Positions 35,026-46,275 of a stretch of DNA of 64,000 bases are shown piece after piece. Under the pieces are notes generated by a model. That model did no database searches and was not told where the DNA came from. It saw nothing but the letters and a program-made list of their open reading frames with translations. Location of the stretch: the NCBI GenBank assembly GCA_021234155.1, contig JAJEKV010000020.1:8232563-8296562 (forward strand), in the 5' to 3' direction. Source of the stretch: Isoetes taiwanensis (taxonomy: Eukaryota > Streptophyta > Lycopodiopsida > Isoetales > Isoetaceae). A program made the translations under genes and the position numbers. Position 1 is the stretch's first letter; each line of letters opens with the position of its first letter.

Positions 35026-35306
35026 TGTTAGAATTCAAGCTGTACATTACAGTACATTAGTTACATTGATGTACATTAGAGTACATTAGAAGTACATCAT
35101 GTACATCTCTGGCCTTTGGCCTTCTGTTTCCGGTTGTTGGCCTTTCAGTGCCATTCATTCCATGTACTTATAGATTACATGCAATACATAGAACATCTAG
35201 ATTGTTCCTATTCTATTCCTATTGTGTCTCTTCCGATCTTGCTTCCGCTTTGGCTCACTCTGTGCTGCAGGTTTGTATCAGTCCATAGCTGATACGTTTT
35301 CCAACA
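35026..35306 (+). repeat. 3' LTR of copia element
   Basis: 281 bp, the same length as the 5' LTR, with a single difference seen by eye. Confidence 0.97.
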
Positions 35307-35757
35307 CTATGGTCTGTGGTGCATTTAATCGAACGATTTTTGGGTCAGCGAGTTTATGCCGTAGAGATCTTGGTGTTCAATCGGACGCACTTTATCAGTC
35401 TTTTCTTTGCTTTTCTGAAACATGTAAGACACTCTATTCTTGAAGATTGATAGATTTCATCATACATTTGGCTTCACTTCTTGCTCTGCACCACATTAAT
35501 CCTCTTTCCAGTCATCCAGAGGCAAAAATCCTATCATACTAAATGGCAGAAGTGGAACAAAAGGAAATTCTATTAGGATATAGATGATACCATGATTCTG
35601 ACGAAGGAGCACAAAGCACATGACATGAAGCGGAAGGCTGGCTCAACGAATGGCTACTATTTAGAGCAGGAAGATGGAGGAAACAGTTGTCCCATTTATG
35701 GTGCTTTTTTCTCATTTTCTGATGAAGTCAGTCTATATTTGCATGATTTATGTACTA

Positions 35758-35918
35758 GGTAATTCCCCCCTGAGAAGCTTTCCTCGAGGGAATATCCTGA
35801 GGCGGCTCCGCCAGACGAGGCGGCGCACGAGTGGCGGAGCTGCGAGTGCACCGCCGAGTCTGGCGGCGCCGCCGAGGGATATGCCCTCGAGGAAAGCTTC
35901 GAGAGAGGGGGAATTACC
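35758..35918. mobile_element. 161-bp GC-rich foldback MITE
   Basis: Nearly the whole element is an inverted repeat: GGTAATTCCCCCCTGAGAAG with AGCTTTCCTCGAGGG, against its complement ending GGGGGAATTACC. The centre is GC-rich with repeated GGCGG/CCGCC. Flanks TTATGTACTA (35748-35757) and TTATGTAATA (35919-35928) match at 9 of 10 positions. A target duplication of 9-10 bp suggests the Mutator superfamily. Its first bases form a possible splice donor, CTAG|GTAATT, at the end of a predicted exon. Confidence 0.8.
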
Positions 35919-35920
35919 TT

Positions 35921-36526
35921 ATGTAATAACCATTGGCTTCAAATTTCCAGATTCTATCACTCAACGGGCATCAATTCTCTCAGTGGTGCATCAGTTGTGT
36001 GAGGAAGTAGAAGATTTGATCTCAAAAAGGTGAAGGAAGCAGAAGATTTGATTACTAGAACAGAGTTTTTCTTCATTGCAGCATAGACAACCTGCACAAT
36101 CCGTTTGATTCGTCTGTTCGTGCAGAACTCAGTTTGGTTTGAGTCGAAAGATTTGCAGCAGACAGGGCGCTGGCCGGCTTATATAAGAAAGATCCTTATC
36201 TACAATAAAAAAAAGTTAGGATTGTGCATATCCACCTGCATGCCATTGGCTATGGTTGCCGACACTTTGTGGATGCAGATCGACTGCAAGGTAGCGATGT
36301 CGTGACTGATTGAAGCCAGAGATCGGAGACGGATTGAAGCCCTTGTTTTGCTCCGACGGATTGAAGCCCATGTTTTGCTCTGCTCCTGTTTTGCTGTGCC
36401 ACGATTTGGAATTTGCCCTCTAGCGGCGCCGCTCCGTAAAACGTAATGACGTAAAACGCGGAACCTTATTCTGCATAATAATATTGAAGGAATAATGACG
36501 TAATTTGAAGCTAATGGTTATTACAT
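35921..36526. mobile_element. ~606-bp segment with 25-bp terminal inverted repeats
   Basis: ATGTAATAACCATTGGCTTC at 35921 has its near-perfect inverse, GAAGCTAATGGTTATTACAT, ending at 36526. The 25-bp arms match at all but one or two positions. The interior includes a predicted exon (SITQRASILSVV) and two GACGGATTGAAGCCC motifs. It could be a transposon that captured gene sequence or a chance pair of inverted repeats in an intron. Its left end is also the target duplication of the 161-bp MITE. Confidence 0.5.
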
Positions 36527-37258
36527 TTGCCTTAGATTTCATACTAACTAGCAAGGATTGTTGACAGATGGAATGGTATGTACAACAGAGCTGAAGGCAC
36601 TTGACTTGATGAGGAGGAAATGCATGGAAGAGCCATGCCCGTTTTGCAATTTAAATCTGACTTTGAATGTAAGGGTCATTGTAACTATCACTATGATAGT
36701 GCACATTATAAATGCTAAGTTAAAGGATTCTGCTGCAGAGATTGCCATAATATGTTGCTTGTTGTGAGAATGATACGATGGTATAATATTTAGTACCATA
36801 TTGGACAGCCTCTTGTCCTCTTTAACTTGAAACAACTGAAAATGTACAGGCATTTGAAGCTGAAGACTTGTTATTAAAAAGCCTGATATATGAAGGAGAT
36901 GGTAAATGCCTTGCTTTCGTGTGAAAAATGAACAGTCCTAAAACTTACTGTGTTTAGTGGATTGAGTGAGATTTTTTAGGTTCTTCGAGTTCCTCTGGAG
37001 GCAACAGGGTGACATGTACCATTTGCAATGTTGCTATTCCTTGCAATGTATATGTCTTGTATATGTCATTGTGATTGCTGGAAATCTATAAGTAATGAGA
37101 TCACCTGAGCCAATTGTTGTAATCTATTATTCTTTTTATTTTAAGTAATGTTTTTTAACTCTAAATTATTTCGTTGTTTGCTTTAGGCAAGCCAAGTCCG
37201 AGCCCTTGTATTTGGAGAACTACCACAAATCATAAGGATGATAAGGCAAATGCAAGAC

Positions 37259-39109
37259 GGTGACGCTCCCAGAATATATACGACCCTCGGACGTATACAT
37301 ACGGGGACTTTCCCCTCCCATGGCAATCATCTCACCATGAGCAGGGCCCTCCGTCTATTTCAGGCCATCTATGAAATGAGGCCCGAAAGAAGGACACGAA
37401 GGGGTCATTCGGCCCACGCCTTCAGTGGGACTCCTACGTCGCGGAAGCATGAATACAAGGGTTAGCACACAGCATGAATATACATAAATAACCACCACGA
37501 AGGGTGGCGCATCCATCTAATATACCAACGGCATAGAATATGCATCTAATCCTACGAAAACACCCAGAACCCAGGTTCTACCCCGGCTCAGACTCCCGTG
37601 AGGATCGACTGACGGCTGGGCCTCAAGAGATCAGCAGACCGGGTCTTGGCATGGCGTTGGCTGGCATAGAGCATTGGCTAGGGTTGTCCACTCCATCCGC
37701 CCCTCCTGTGCACACTTTGCAGATGGGTCAATTCATGCTATGGCTTTGCTATAGCCTTCCGGAGACGCAAACTCAGGGCATCACCCTCTGAGCCTACGGG
37801 CAAAAGTATGCTGGTGGGGTGCAAAAGCAGGCGTCCGGACACATGCTGACGGCACTCATATAGCACCCCATATGGCAGCTTGTTTAAGGTGTTACTGGTA
37901 CTAGCACACGGTAATTAGGTAATCAATAGAAATATGTAACAACTCCAATTAATAACTAGTGGAATACTATGATAGAATAGTACATCCAGGGTGCTGATCT
38001 AAGTGCTGGGGCCGCGTTTTTTTGATACCCACTAGCATACTTTTGCCCCTACTCCAGGTTCATGACGCCTGGTCCGATGAGGCAGGTCGGGGAGGCGTCC
38101 CCTTCCAGAATCACAGTGGTTCCATGGGTGAGCTAGAGAATACGTGCCGCATCAGCGACCCCCGCATCCGTACCCGACTTACTCACCCTAAATCTACTCA
38201 AAGTGCATGGTGCTCCATACGGATCACACCTCTACACCCAGGGAGTGTCAGACCCATACCCGGCCCTCTACGTGACCGGCTATCAGGCCTAGCCCACTGT
38301 AGGAGTCTCAGGAGCCTTGTATGCTCATGCAAGGCCCCACCCCTCATGTCACCACTGTGTTCCTTGTCTGGTGCTAAGCCAGACCATAGCATCTAGGACC
38401 CGGTGGGTTCTTGTGCACAGGCCGCATCTAATGGGACTCTACAGGGCGCTATCTAGGAGCATACTACAATACACCTGTTGAGAGGCCTCTACCCCCGTAA
38501 TCCCCCGTTTGAGTCGACAAACAAAGAACTAACAATCCATCCTTTCGTGTAAAGACCAAGAATTGAATATAAAGAGAACTTGTTTGTACAATCAAGGGTT
38601 AGTTTCTATGATTGATTCACAAAGAGAACAGAGAGAGACGGACACAACCAAGTGTTATCTAGAATTCACATAGCCACCTACCTGAATTCTGGCTGGACTC
38701 GTTTCCATGGGGCGCCTCCATCTTCTGGGAATTGAGAATTCAGCTGTTACTTCACAGGGACGACTGTTATGGTGATCTTCTGCAAGTGTATGATGGCGCT
38801 CAGCTCCTGGCCTTCCTTGGTCGATCTTCAGGAGTCAATCCCAGGGATAGGGGTCAAGCTGGCATCCAAACTTGGCAATCCCCATGCTGCCTAATCGATT
38901 GGGGTGGTGGCCCCCCCAAATGGTAATTAGCCTAATTTCCTAGGTTATAGGTTATTATTATTAATGTGTTAAATTAGCATAGCTAATTTAATCCTTTTTA
39001 AGGTAACTCCCTAGGTTGCAATTAAATTCCCATTGCAAATACATGACGTAGACCGTATTTCCCATCACAAATACATGACGTAGACCGTATAACTACATGG
39101 AACGTCACA
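37259..39109 (-). repeat. 3' LTR of the chromovirus (1,851 bp with MITE)
   Basis: It matches 49078-50680 closely over its length. The outer end reads GGTGACGCTCC, against TGTGGACGCTCC at the other copy, so the terminal bases are altered. The ORFs in this LTR also occur in the other LTR; their conservation reflects recent duplication, not coding. Confidence 0.95.
37798..38048. mobile_element. 251-bp MITE inserted in the 3' LTR
   Basis: Absent from the 5' LTR, where the sequence reads GAGCCTACTCCAGG without interruption (near 49610). Ends GGGCAAAAGTATGCTGGTGGG and CCCACTAGCATACTTTTGCCC form 21-bp inverted repeats with one mismatch. CTAC is duplicated (37794-37797 and 38049-38052). The short duplication and GGGC end leave the superfamily open (PIF/Harbinger-like or another 3-5-bp duplicator). 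Confidence 0.93.
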
Positions 39110-39778
39110 TTCTCCCCTCCTTAAAAATAATGCTGTCCTCAGCATTGGGGTTAGTTAATTCAAGACATATACGTGAAGCACTGAATTAGAAAATGAAGTT
39201 AAGAATATAACATTAATACGTTGAGATTATAGTAGTTCGGATAGTAATACATTGAAGTTAAAATATCAAAGTACAAGCACCAGGGTGCCCGATACGAACT
39301 TATCATCAAAGGAGTTTAGGACCGAAGTCCGATTTAAAACATTCTGACAACAAAATTCATACATGTAGACAAAACCAATACGGGAAAAGTTGGGTCATCA
39401 GCAACCCTCTATACAAGGCGGTGGTGACGACTTGTTCATTGGCCTCACACAAAACCATATACCCGTAGGTTAATAATATGATTAAGTTGTGGTTGAAGGG
39501 ACCACCCCCTACAAATAAAAGAAAAAATATCTAGAAGGGAATCTATCATGTGTACGGCTTGCAATTCATTGTGGCATAAGGAATGGTTGAGTTCCCCGTA
39601 TAGCCTAATGAACGCATCTATTTACTAGATGCCTTTCTAGCAATTCGCGGTCATGTCAACATCAACAATACACCACGTCCTAGAGAACACGAAGGTGATC
39701 TCATCATCGGTTATTATTATCATATACGATGCATCTACCCCTCTAGAACATGATTCTCGGTCAATCAAGCCTTCAAGC
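39110..39778 (-). other. 3' non-coding region of the chromovirus
   Basis: Sequence between the chromodomain ORF and the 3' LTR. I see no gene. A polypurine tract would be expected near 39110-39130 on the minus strand, where TTTTTAAGGAGGGGAGAA lies immediately before the LTR and fits well. Confidence 0.7.
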
Positions 39779-40369
39779 TTACCGAGCGGGGTTGATAGCA
39801 TCGTTGATGGTGCGGCATTGAGATTCCCGCATGAAGTCCGGATAGTGCTTCTCAAGGTCTATCTTCATCACCCAGGTAGCATCCTCAACTGGTAAGTGCT
39901 TCCACTTGACCAAGTATTGTAACATTTGAGTCCTTCTGGTCTGTTTGTAAGCTCGATCAAGAAGAGCTTCAGGCACTATTTCCAGCTGCTCTTCAGTCAT
40001 TTCTAGGAGAGTTGGGGTATCCAAAACCTCCTCTGGGTCAGGGGTGTGTTGCTTCAAAAGACTCACGTGAAAGACCTTGTGGATCTTCAAGCGGGGTGGC
40101 AGGTCCAAGCGATATGCTTGTTCTCCGACGCGTTCAGTAATCTTGAACGGCCCAGCCCATCTGGGTGCCAACTTCTTACAGTTACCAATTTTAAGCTTGG
40201 CTTGTTTTACTTTGATCTTAAGCCAAACCGATTCGCCCACCTGGAAGATCTGTGGGGTTCGGTGCTTATCCGCTAGACTCTTCTGACGACTTCGTGCGGC
40301 CAATAAGTAGCCCCGAACTTCCTCCACCAAGGCCTGCATTTCTAAAAGGAGTTGTTGAGAGACCTCCAC
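39779..40369 (-). pseudogene. Integrase C-terminal domain with chromodomain (end of chromovirus pol)
   Basis: The 196-codon frame starts in the integrase C-terminus (SRQKSLADKHRTP, GESVWLKIK, LAPRWAGPFKITERVG, AYRLDLPPRLKIHKVFHVS) and ends in a chromodomain (LDRAYKQTRRTQMLQYLVKW, then PVEDATWVMKIDLEKHYPDF). Chromodomains on gypsy integrases read histone methyl marks and steer insertion to heterochromatin. It follows the main pol frame after an approximately 100-bp stretch with frameshifts (readable as SPFMINYGYQ). It is the C-terminal piece of the same polyprotein, not a separate gene. Confidence 0.92.
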
Positions 40370-40468
40370 TTTAGAAACGAGGGGTTATGCCATGGTCCGG
40401 AGTAAGACATTGATAGCCATAATTTATCATGAAGGGAGACATTTTAGAAGACTCCGCTTTTATAATCG

Positions 40469-42660
40469 CTATAGGCTTAATTCTACCAAGTAAATATAAT
40501 CCGCCCATTGTGACTGTTTACTCCATACATAGCTTCGTAGCATATCTTCGATAATACGATTGACACGTTCTGTTTGACCATCTGTCTGAGGATGGTAGGC
40601 TGTACTCATGGCAAGCTTGGTCTGGATGGTGGCGAAGAAATCTTTCCAGAATGCACTGATAAACTTAGGATCCCTATCTGATACAATTACTCTCGGCATC
40701 CCGTGCAACCTGAAAATTTCCTTTGCAAAGAGCAAGGCGGTATGTCGGGCGCGGTCCGTGGTGCGACATGGCAGGAAGTGAGCCATCTTTGATAATTTGT
40801 CGACCACGACCATTAAGGCATCATATCCACGGAGAGTGCGTGGAAGGCCCACAATGAAATCCATGGTTATGACTTCCCACTTGGCGTTGGGGACATCCAA
40901 AGGTTGCAACTCCCCGGGAACTCTTAATTGCTCAGCCTTGGTTTGCTGACAAACCTGACACTGCTTGATGTACCTAGCAATATCCTTCTTCATCGAAGGC
41001 CAAAAATAGCTGGAGCGGATCTTAAAGTAAGTTTTCATAAAACCCGCATGTCCCGCTATAGGGCTGTTGTGCGTGTCATGGAGAATCAGCTTTCGCACCC
41101 CTGAAGTCGCTGGAACACACAACTTATCTTTGTAATATAATAAATTGCCCTCTTTCTTATATGAACGGAATGCTTCACGTTCTCTATTGGTATGGGCTTC
41201 CTTACCCAAACTTTCCCAAACATTACAGAATTCGGGATCTGTGGCCAGGGTCTGTTCTATCTGCTTCCCAAACTCGCTGGTGAGTGTGGAAATGGCATTA
41301 CAATGGGTCCGGGTTATGAAGGGATGACGTGACAAAGCATCCGCAACCACATTGTGCTTTCCTGGCTTGTATACAATCTCGAAGTCATATTCCTCGAGGA
41401 ATTCCATCCATCTGCGCTGACGTAGATTCAGATTTGGCTGGGTGGATAAATAGCGGAGACTCTGATGATCCGTATCCAGCTGAAATCTTCTACCAAGAAG
41501 GTAGTGTCTCCAAATACGGAGAGCACGAACAACTGCCAGCAACTCCTGGTCATGGGTAGGATATCGCTGCTCTGCATCATTCATCTTCTTTGAATCGTAA
41601 GCAACAACTCTCCCCTCCTGCATTAGAACTCCACCAGTAGCTATCTTACTAGCATCGGTGGCTACCGATTTATCCTTTTCAGGATCAGGCAAGGTAAGGA
41701 CCGGTGCAGATGTTAAGGCATCCTTGAGCTTCTGAAAGCCAACTTGGGCTTTTGTTTTCCAATGTTCCATCCAATCCTTTACTTTGTCATGCCTTGTGAG
41801 ATTAGTAAGAGGTGCGGCAATTGTTGCAAAATCCTTAACAAATTTCCGATAATATCCTGCGAGTCCCAAGAAACTCCGGACCTCTGAAACATTAGCTGGA
41901 ATGGGCCAATCCTTTACTGCTTCTATCTTGGCTGGGTCTGTAGCAATTCCTTCTGCTGAGATAATATGCCCCAAATAGTCTACCCTCGGAGTGGCGAACT
42001 TGCATTTAGAGAACTTGGCAAAGAGTTGATGGCGCCTTAGCTTTTGCAAAGCTAATCGAAGATGTTGTTCATGTTGCTGCAAGGTTTTACTATAGATGAG
42101 AATGTCATCAAAGAAAATGACAACAAAGTCATCCAAGTATTGGCGGAAGATGTCATTCATCAACCGCATAAACGCGTGTATGCTTGGTCAATCCAAAAGG
42201 CATGACGGTGAATTCATAATGCCCATATCTGCACGAAAAAGCGGACTTATGGATGTCCTCTTCCTTTATCCTTATCTGATGGTACCCGAGCTAAATCAAG
42301 CTTTGAGAAATATTTTCCCCTTGTAACCGGTCCATAAGATCATCTCGCCCCTAGGCAAAGCATAACGATTCTTGATGGTATGCTTATTGAGTTGCCTATA
42401 ATCAATACACATCCTTAAGGAGCCATCTTTCTTCTTGACAAAAAGAATAGGAGCCAAATGGTGAAACATCTTGGGCGAATAAACCCCCATTCAAGAACTC
42501 TTGTAGCTGTTTTCTTAAGCTCGCTAACTCCGGAGGACTCATTCGATGCGACGGCTTTGCTTTGTAGGCTTAGTACCCGTTCAAGAGTTATCTCACATTC
42601 CACCCTCCTAAAGGAGGAAGCTTGTGGATCTCATCTGGAAAAAGATCGCTAAATTCTCAA
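40469..42660 (-). pseudogene. Chromovirus RT, RNase H and integrase core
   Basis: RT begins in broken frames at about 42600-42200 ([36 protein letters not shown]). From 42169 a 566-codon open frame continues with the catalytic [29 protein letters not shown] and [12 protein letters not shown]. RNase H follows ([53 protein letters not shown]). Integrase follows (zinc site [14 protein letters not shown] ... CQVCQQ; core [29 protein letters not shown]). Only the RT fingers and the link to the chromodomain are damaged, by small indels. A functional relative likely exists. Confidence 0.95.
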
Positions 42661-43085
42661 GAAGGGTAGCAATGTCCGATGGTAAAGGCGTCGATTACTT
42701 GCTGCTGTTTGGAGTCCGACTCAATGGAAGCAAGTTTAATGAGGCAAAGGAGTTCGTTCCTGCGTATAGCTTTTCCTAGCTGCTTTATTGGCATTGACTG
42801 CATAGCGGAGTGTAATGAATCACCTTTTATTGTCACACGTGCTCCATTAGCGGCGTTGAAGGTGACCTCCCGTTTCTCCACGCTATGTGGGCCCCCGCAG
42901 ACGCTAAAACTCCATTTCCACAATAAGATCATATTTGCCAATGTCCATTAACTTCGGCACCCAAGGCAACTGGTGCACCTGGCAACTGCATTTTAAGGTT
43001 AATACGGCGGCCATGAGTGTGTCTGATCTTACCGCTAGCTAATGTGGACCGGCTTAGGTCGGATCTCAACGTTTCCAAATGGCAT

Positions 43086-44460
43086 TCAGGCCATTCTAGG
43101 AGAAGCAAAATTATGCGTACTACCCGTATCCATCAAAATTATGAAGGGCTTACCGCCTACTTGGCCTATTGTAGAAATAACGTAAGGATGACTTTTCAGC
43201 GTTGCTTTGCTTTCTATAGCGGCAAGAATATGAGACGCACCATGAATGTACTTTCGAGCCTCGTCCTCCGGCAGCAAGATTGGACTCCAAATCTTCCCAA
43301 TCCAGTGTCGCCATGGCGGTTGAGCAGATCTCAAGGCGGACGCACGGACAATTACCTCGCATGAAGTGTCCAGGCCCTCATGCACCGTAGCATGCCTTAT
43401 CTCGGCGGAGCTGTTCTCCGCCTCTTTAGGGATGGACTGTAAGAGGCCCCAACTTCCTTACCAAAGATTGTTCTCGCTTATCCGGGCGTGCTAAAGGCGA
43501 CTTTCTTCTCCCCGGGCGGCCATAAGAATTGTCTTGAGAGGGCCCCCGACTTGGCTTAACGGGTTTGTAAGGTGTGGACGGCCGTGGGCTGCGTAGTAAG
43601 GAGCAGGTCGCGGATCTTTGCGGCTCCTTGGCGTGTCTTCCTCAAGGCTTAATGCCTTAGCTTCCATTCCTCACTCTTCGACTTTGGGTCGATGGCCTTG
43701 ACCATTACGTTTAATGGATGGGGCCAACCCTTCAATGTAGCCCTCTCACGCTCTTTTCTCATTCATTCCCAGCGCACAACCTCAAACGCATGAATTAGAT
43801 CGCTGTAGGCCTGCACGGACATGCCCTTCTATTCCAACCTGTAGAAGGTCTGAATCTGTTGGCATTTGTGCGCACGAGGCACGTAATGCGATTTAAAAGC
43901 CTTAGCAAACTTCCTGAACTTGCATCTGCTCCTATCCAGGTGTTTAGCTCTGGCGTAACCCTTCCACCAAATACGGGCAGCTCCGTAAGGTTAAGTGGTG
44001 GCGACCTTCCTCAGTATCTTTCTCTGTCATTCCATAGGACTTCCCGAATTCCTTCATTTCGTCCCAACCAAGATTCCACATTCAAGCCTCCTCTGGATTT
44101 CCCATCAAACCGAGCCAACTTCCTGTTCTTCCATATACTAGTGATGGTCAGATCAACGGTTTTTCTGTATTCCTTATCCTTACGCCTTGAATGGTCACCG
44201 CCCTGATAGCGAGGACCCCAAGAACCCGGCGGTTGAATGTGAGGAAGCGGCTATCCTTAGAGGAACTTCGATGACGCTTAGCATGAGTCCTCCTCCTCAT
44301 GCAGTGCATGGGGCTAGCTCGGGAGGAGATGGCTGTTGTGTGTGGACTCAATGGTCGCGAGGTAATTCCGTCCGTCCCTCGAGTATGTGGCGCGGGATTG
44401 GTATGCAACACATAAGCCCGTGAACTCAGCCGAAGTTGCCTTTTCATTAACATCAATTCC
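43086..44460 (-). pseudogene. Chromovirus gag and protease, frameshifted
   Basis: The minus strand in mixed frames gives a gypsy capsid: GLNVESWLGRNEGI near 44080, RIWWKGYARAKHLDRSRCKF near 43960-43900, and YVPRAHKCQQIQTFYRLE near 43860. Then comes a basic linker with an unrecognisable zinc knuckle near 43380. Protease follows, with the active site IILMDTGSTHNFASP at about 43095-43140 preceded by VISTIGQVGGKPF. Sequence at 42660-43086 is the protease-RT linker. Frame changes are frequent. Confidence 0.82.
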
Positions 44461-44707
44461 TCGCTCAGGGGAGATTTACCGGGCGTTGGAGGGTGTTTGC
44501 CAAGCTACCGTTACGCATAACCGCCTATAGGAATCATTCATGAATATATAAGCATTTTACATTAATGTACAATCCCTTTTAAGTTAATCGAGACAAGAGT
44601 ATATACAAAACGAAAAACAATATTTGTATTTCATTCAAGTTGAGTACAACAACGGGTTGATTGATACATGGATTGAGACAAAAGTAGGTATGATACAATG
44701 GGAACTT
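44461..44707 (-). other. Chromovirus spacer upstream of gag
   Basis: No frame is recognised. It separates gag from the extra ORFs. Confidence 0.4.
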
Positions 44708-45259
44708 TTAAAGTTCTACTTGCACACAACGTAACCACAACAACGAAAACATAACGGAAGAGACCAAGCCTAGGGGTTGGCGAGGAAGGGTGAGATCGCC
44801 AGTGGCGGTACTCTCCCGCATGCTTCGGATGAGTTTATAGCGTGCCCAGGCTTGGACAATGATTGCTTGGTACTCCCATGTTGGGCTGATAATCAGAAGG
44901 TTAAAGAGCCTTCGCATCGCATAAAAGAGTTGCCAAAGGTGGTCGTTGGCGTCCTCGAAGGCTTCGTGCCTGGTCATATTCCAGTAGTCCCAGGTACGAC
45001 ACAGGGTCATCTTCAGATCCTCGAAAGCTCGATCCCTGAGGATGTTAACTATCTCTAGCCCTTTGTCAGGGTCGTAGAGTTCCCCTGGTGGCGGTGGTTC
45101 GGTTTCATAGCCTTCCTCCCACTCTGGATATTCACCATATCTCTGGCCATAGTCCTGGTCTGGCGGCCCGGGATCGTCCCTCCTAACCATATCGGTGACT
45201 CTCTCCTCATACTCCCAAATGGTTTCCTCTGCAACATAGTTGGAATGAATAGAGAACAT
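44708..45259 (-). CDS. Extra chromovirus ORF, 183 aa, unknown
   Basis: Residues 1-65 are acidic with many D, E, P and Y (RRDDPGPPDQDYGQRYGEYP). The rest is helix-like (RAFEDLKMTLCRTWDYWN, MRRLFNLLIISPTWEYQ). It does not resemble gag, envelope or any host protein I recognise. It lies between the other extra ORFs and gag on the same strand. Real coding status is unproven, but the uninterrupted frame among heavily indel-broken neighbours is notable. Confidence 0.45.
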   Translation of the reverse strand: MFSIHSNYVAEETIWEYEERVTDMVRRDDPGPPDQDYGQRYGEYPEWEEGYETEPPPPGELYDPDKGLEIVNILRDRAFEDLKMTLCRTWDYWNMTRHEAFEDANDHLWQLFYAMRRLFNLLIISPTWEYQAIIVQAWARYKLIRSMRESTATGDLTLPRQPLGLVSSVMFSLLWLRCVQVEL

Positions 45260-45498
45260 TTTGTAATTCCATTATATTCTAAAGTTTTAATGCTCTTGAA
45301 GAGGATGTCATAAAAAAAAATACACAATTCAATAATACTCCTCAAGAGAACTTCGTATTTAACAAGTAAATAAGGTACACCATTTGCCAATATGGTCCAT
45401 TCAATTGCCAATCGAAAATCCCAGAACACACATATGTATATATATAACAAAAATTAGCAAAACATATATATATATACATTTTTCATAGCAAAATTAGT
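45260..45498. other. AT-rich spacer with TA repeats
   Basis: Contains TATATATA-type runs at about 45430-45478. No gene. Confidence 0.5.
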
Positions 45499-46275
45499 CT
45501 AGGAACTAGGCCCTGCCTCTTGATCCTTAGCCCTATGAGGTGGTGGAGGCGGGGTGTGTCGCAGCAGTAACCCTGTGGTCTCACCGTGGCAGCCGCAATG
45601 ATGATGCAACCTCCTCGGTGGATAGGCAACGGCCAATGGGGCTGCCGTGAGGAGCTTCATGCCCATCCAAGGCGCAATGTCCTGACCCAAGGCCGTCAGG
45701 GCAAGATCCCGTCGTACGAGTACATACGTAAACGTACGATAGGGAAGCTTCTTGTGGCCGGCCAGTGTAGAGAGTGCACGGAGGGCCCACCATGAAGCTT
45801 CAGCCTCTGGCCCTAGATCTCGGGCTATGAAGAGGACTTGTCCATGTCGGAAGGCCAACAAAAAAAAACGGGTAAGGTGGTTACCCAAAGATTTCCCCTC
45901 ATAAGTCTCGATCTGTCGCCACTTCCGTATCCAAGTCCATGGGTACTTCTTCCTCCTTGAGCTCCTGTTGCTCCTCCTTCTTGTGCGCAGGGTTATGGTA
46001 TAAATCTTCACCCTCGTCATCTGAGTCGGAGGGAACCTCAACCATATTAATGTTTGGGACGTGAGGTCCCATAGCCGTGAAGGCATCTGGTGCAGGTTGC
46101 GAAGCTGGTTCCTGCATCACGAAGTCGCGAAGACGTAATAGAGTCTCCGCCGGCTCTAGGGTCTCCCCGATGGAACCGGGCGCCGGTGCACCTCCCGAGG
46201 AAGCTCGGTAGAAGTGAAGTCGATAAAATCATCCATACAATACTCCGCAAGCTCGTAAAGTACATGGTCTTTGCG
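45499..46275 (-). pseudogene. Extra chromovirus ORF segment (continuation of the 46.9-kb ORF), unknown
   Basis: Two overlapping frames, 46120-45899 (VPSDSDDEGEDLYHNPA, acidic linker) and 46086-45499 (SLGNHLTRFFLLAFRHGQVL, FIARDLGPEAEASWW), probably belong to one protein broken by a frame change near 45900. With 46902-46276 it may form a single ORF of about 450 codons. No family is recognised. Confidence 0.4.

Larger units (their letters stand above)
30830..35306 (+). mobile_element. Ty1/copia LTR retrotransposon, 4,477 bp
   Basis: The element has 281-bp LTRs, a tRNA-iMet primer-binding site, gag-protease-integrase-RT-RNase H order (integrase before RT, hence copia), a polypurine tract and a perfect 5-bp target duplication CTATG (30825-30829 and 35307-35311). 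The two LTRs differ at one position by my reading (C/T in TTCCGG[C/T]TGTTGG), implying very recent insertion. Yet the coding region has an internal gag deletion, an in-frame stop and at least two frame changes, so it was probably copied in trans by a functional relative unless the indels are assembly errors. Confidence 0.97.
35577..37258 (+). other. Predicted exons of an unidentified host gene (5' part)
   Basis: AG/GT-bounded open pieces follow one another on the plus strand: about 35577-35757 (MILTKEHKAHDMKRKAG, NSCPIYGAFFSFSDEVSLYL), 35955-36030 (SITQRASILSVVHQLCEEVE), 36569-36670 (TTELKALDLMRRKCMEEPCPFCN), 36851-36898 (AFEAEDLLLKSLIYEG), about 36980-37008 and 37187-37258 (SQVRALVFGELPQIIRMIRQMQ). 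The last continues after the 13.4-kb gypsy element at 50686 (KNNAT, then GTATGT) and a further piece at 50774-50808 (DANHAWWDEDEF). The protein family is not recognised. Phase consistency was not checked throughout, so this is tentative. Confidence 0.35.
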
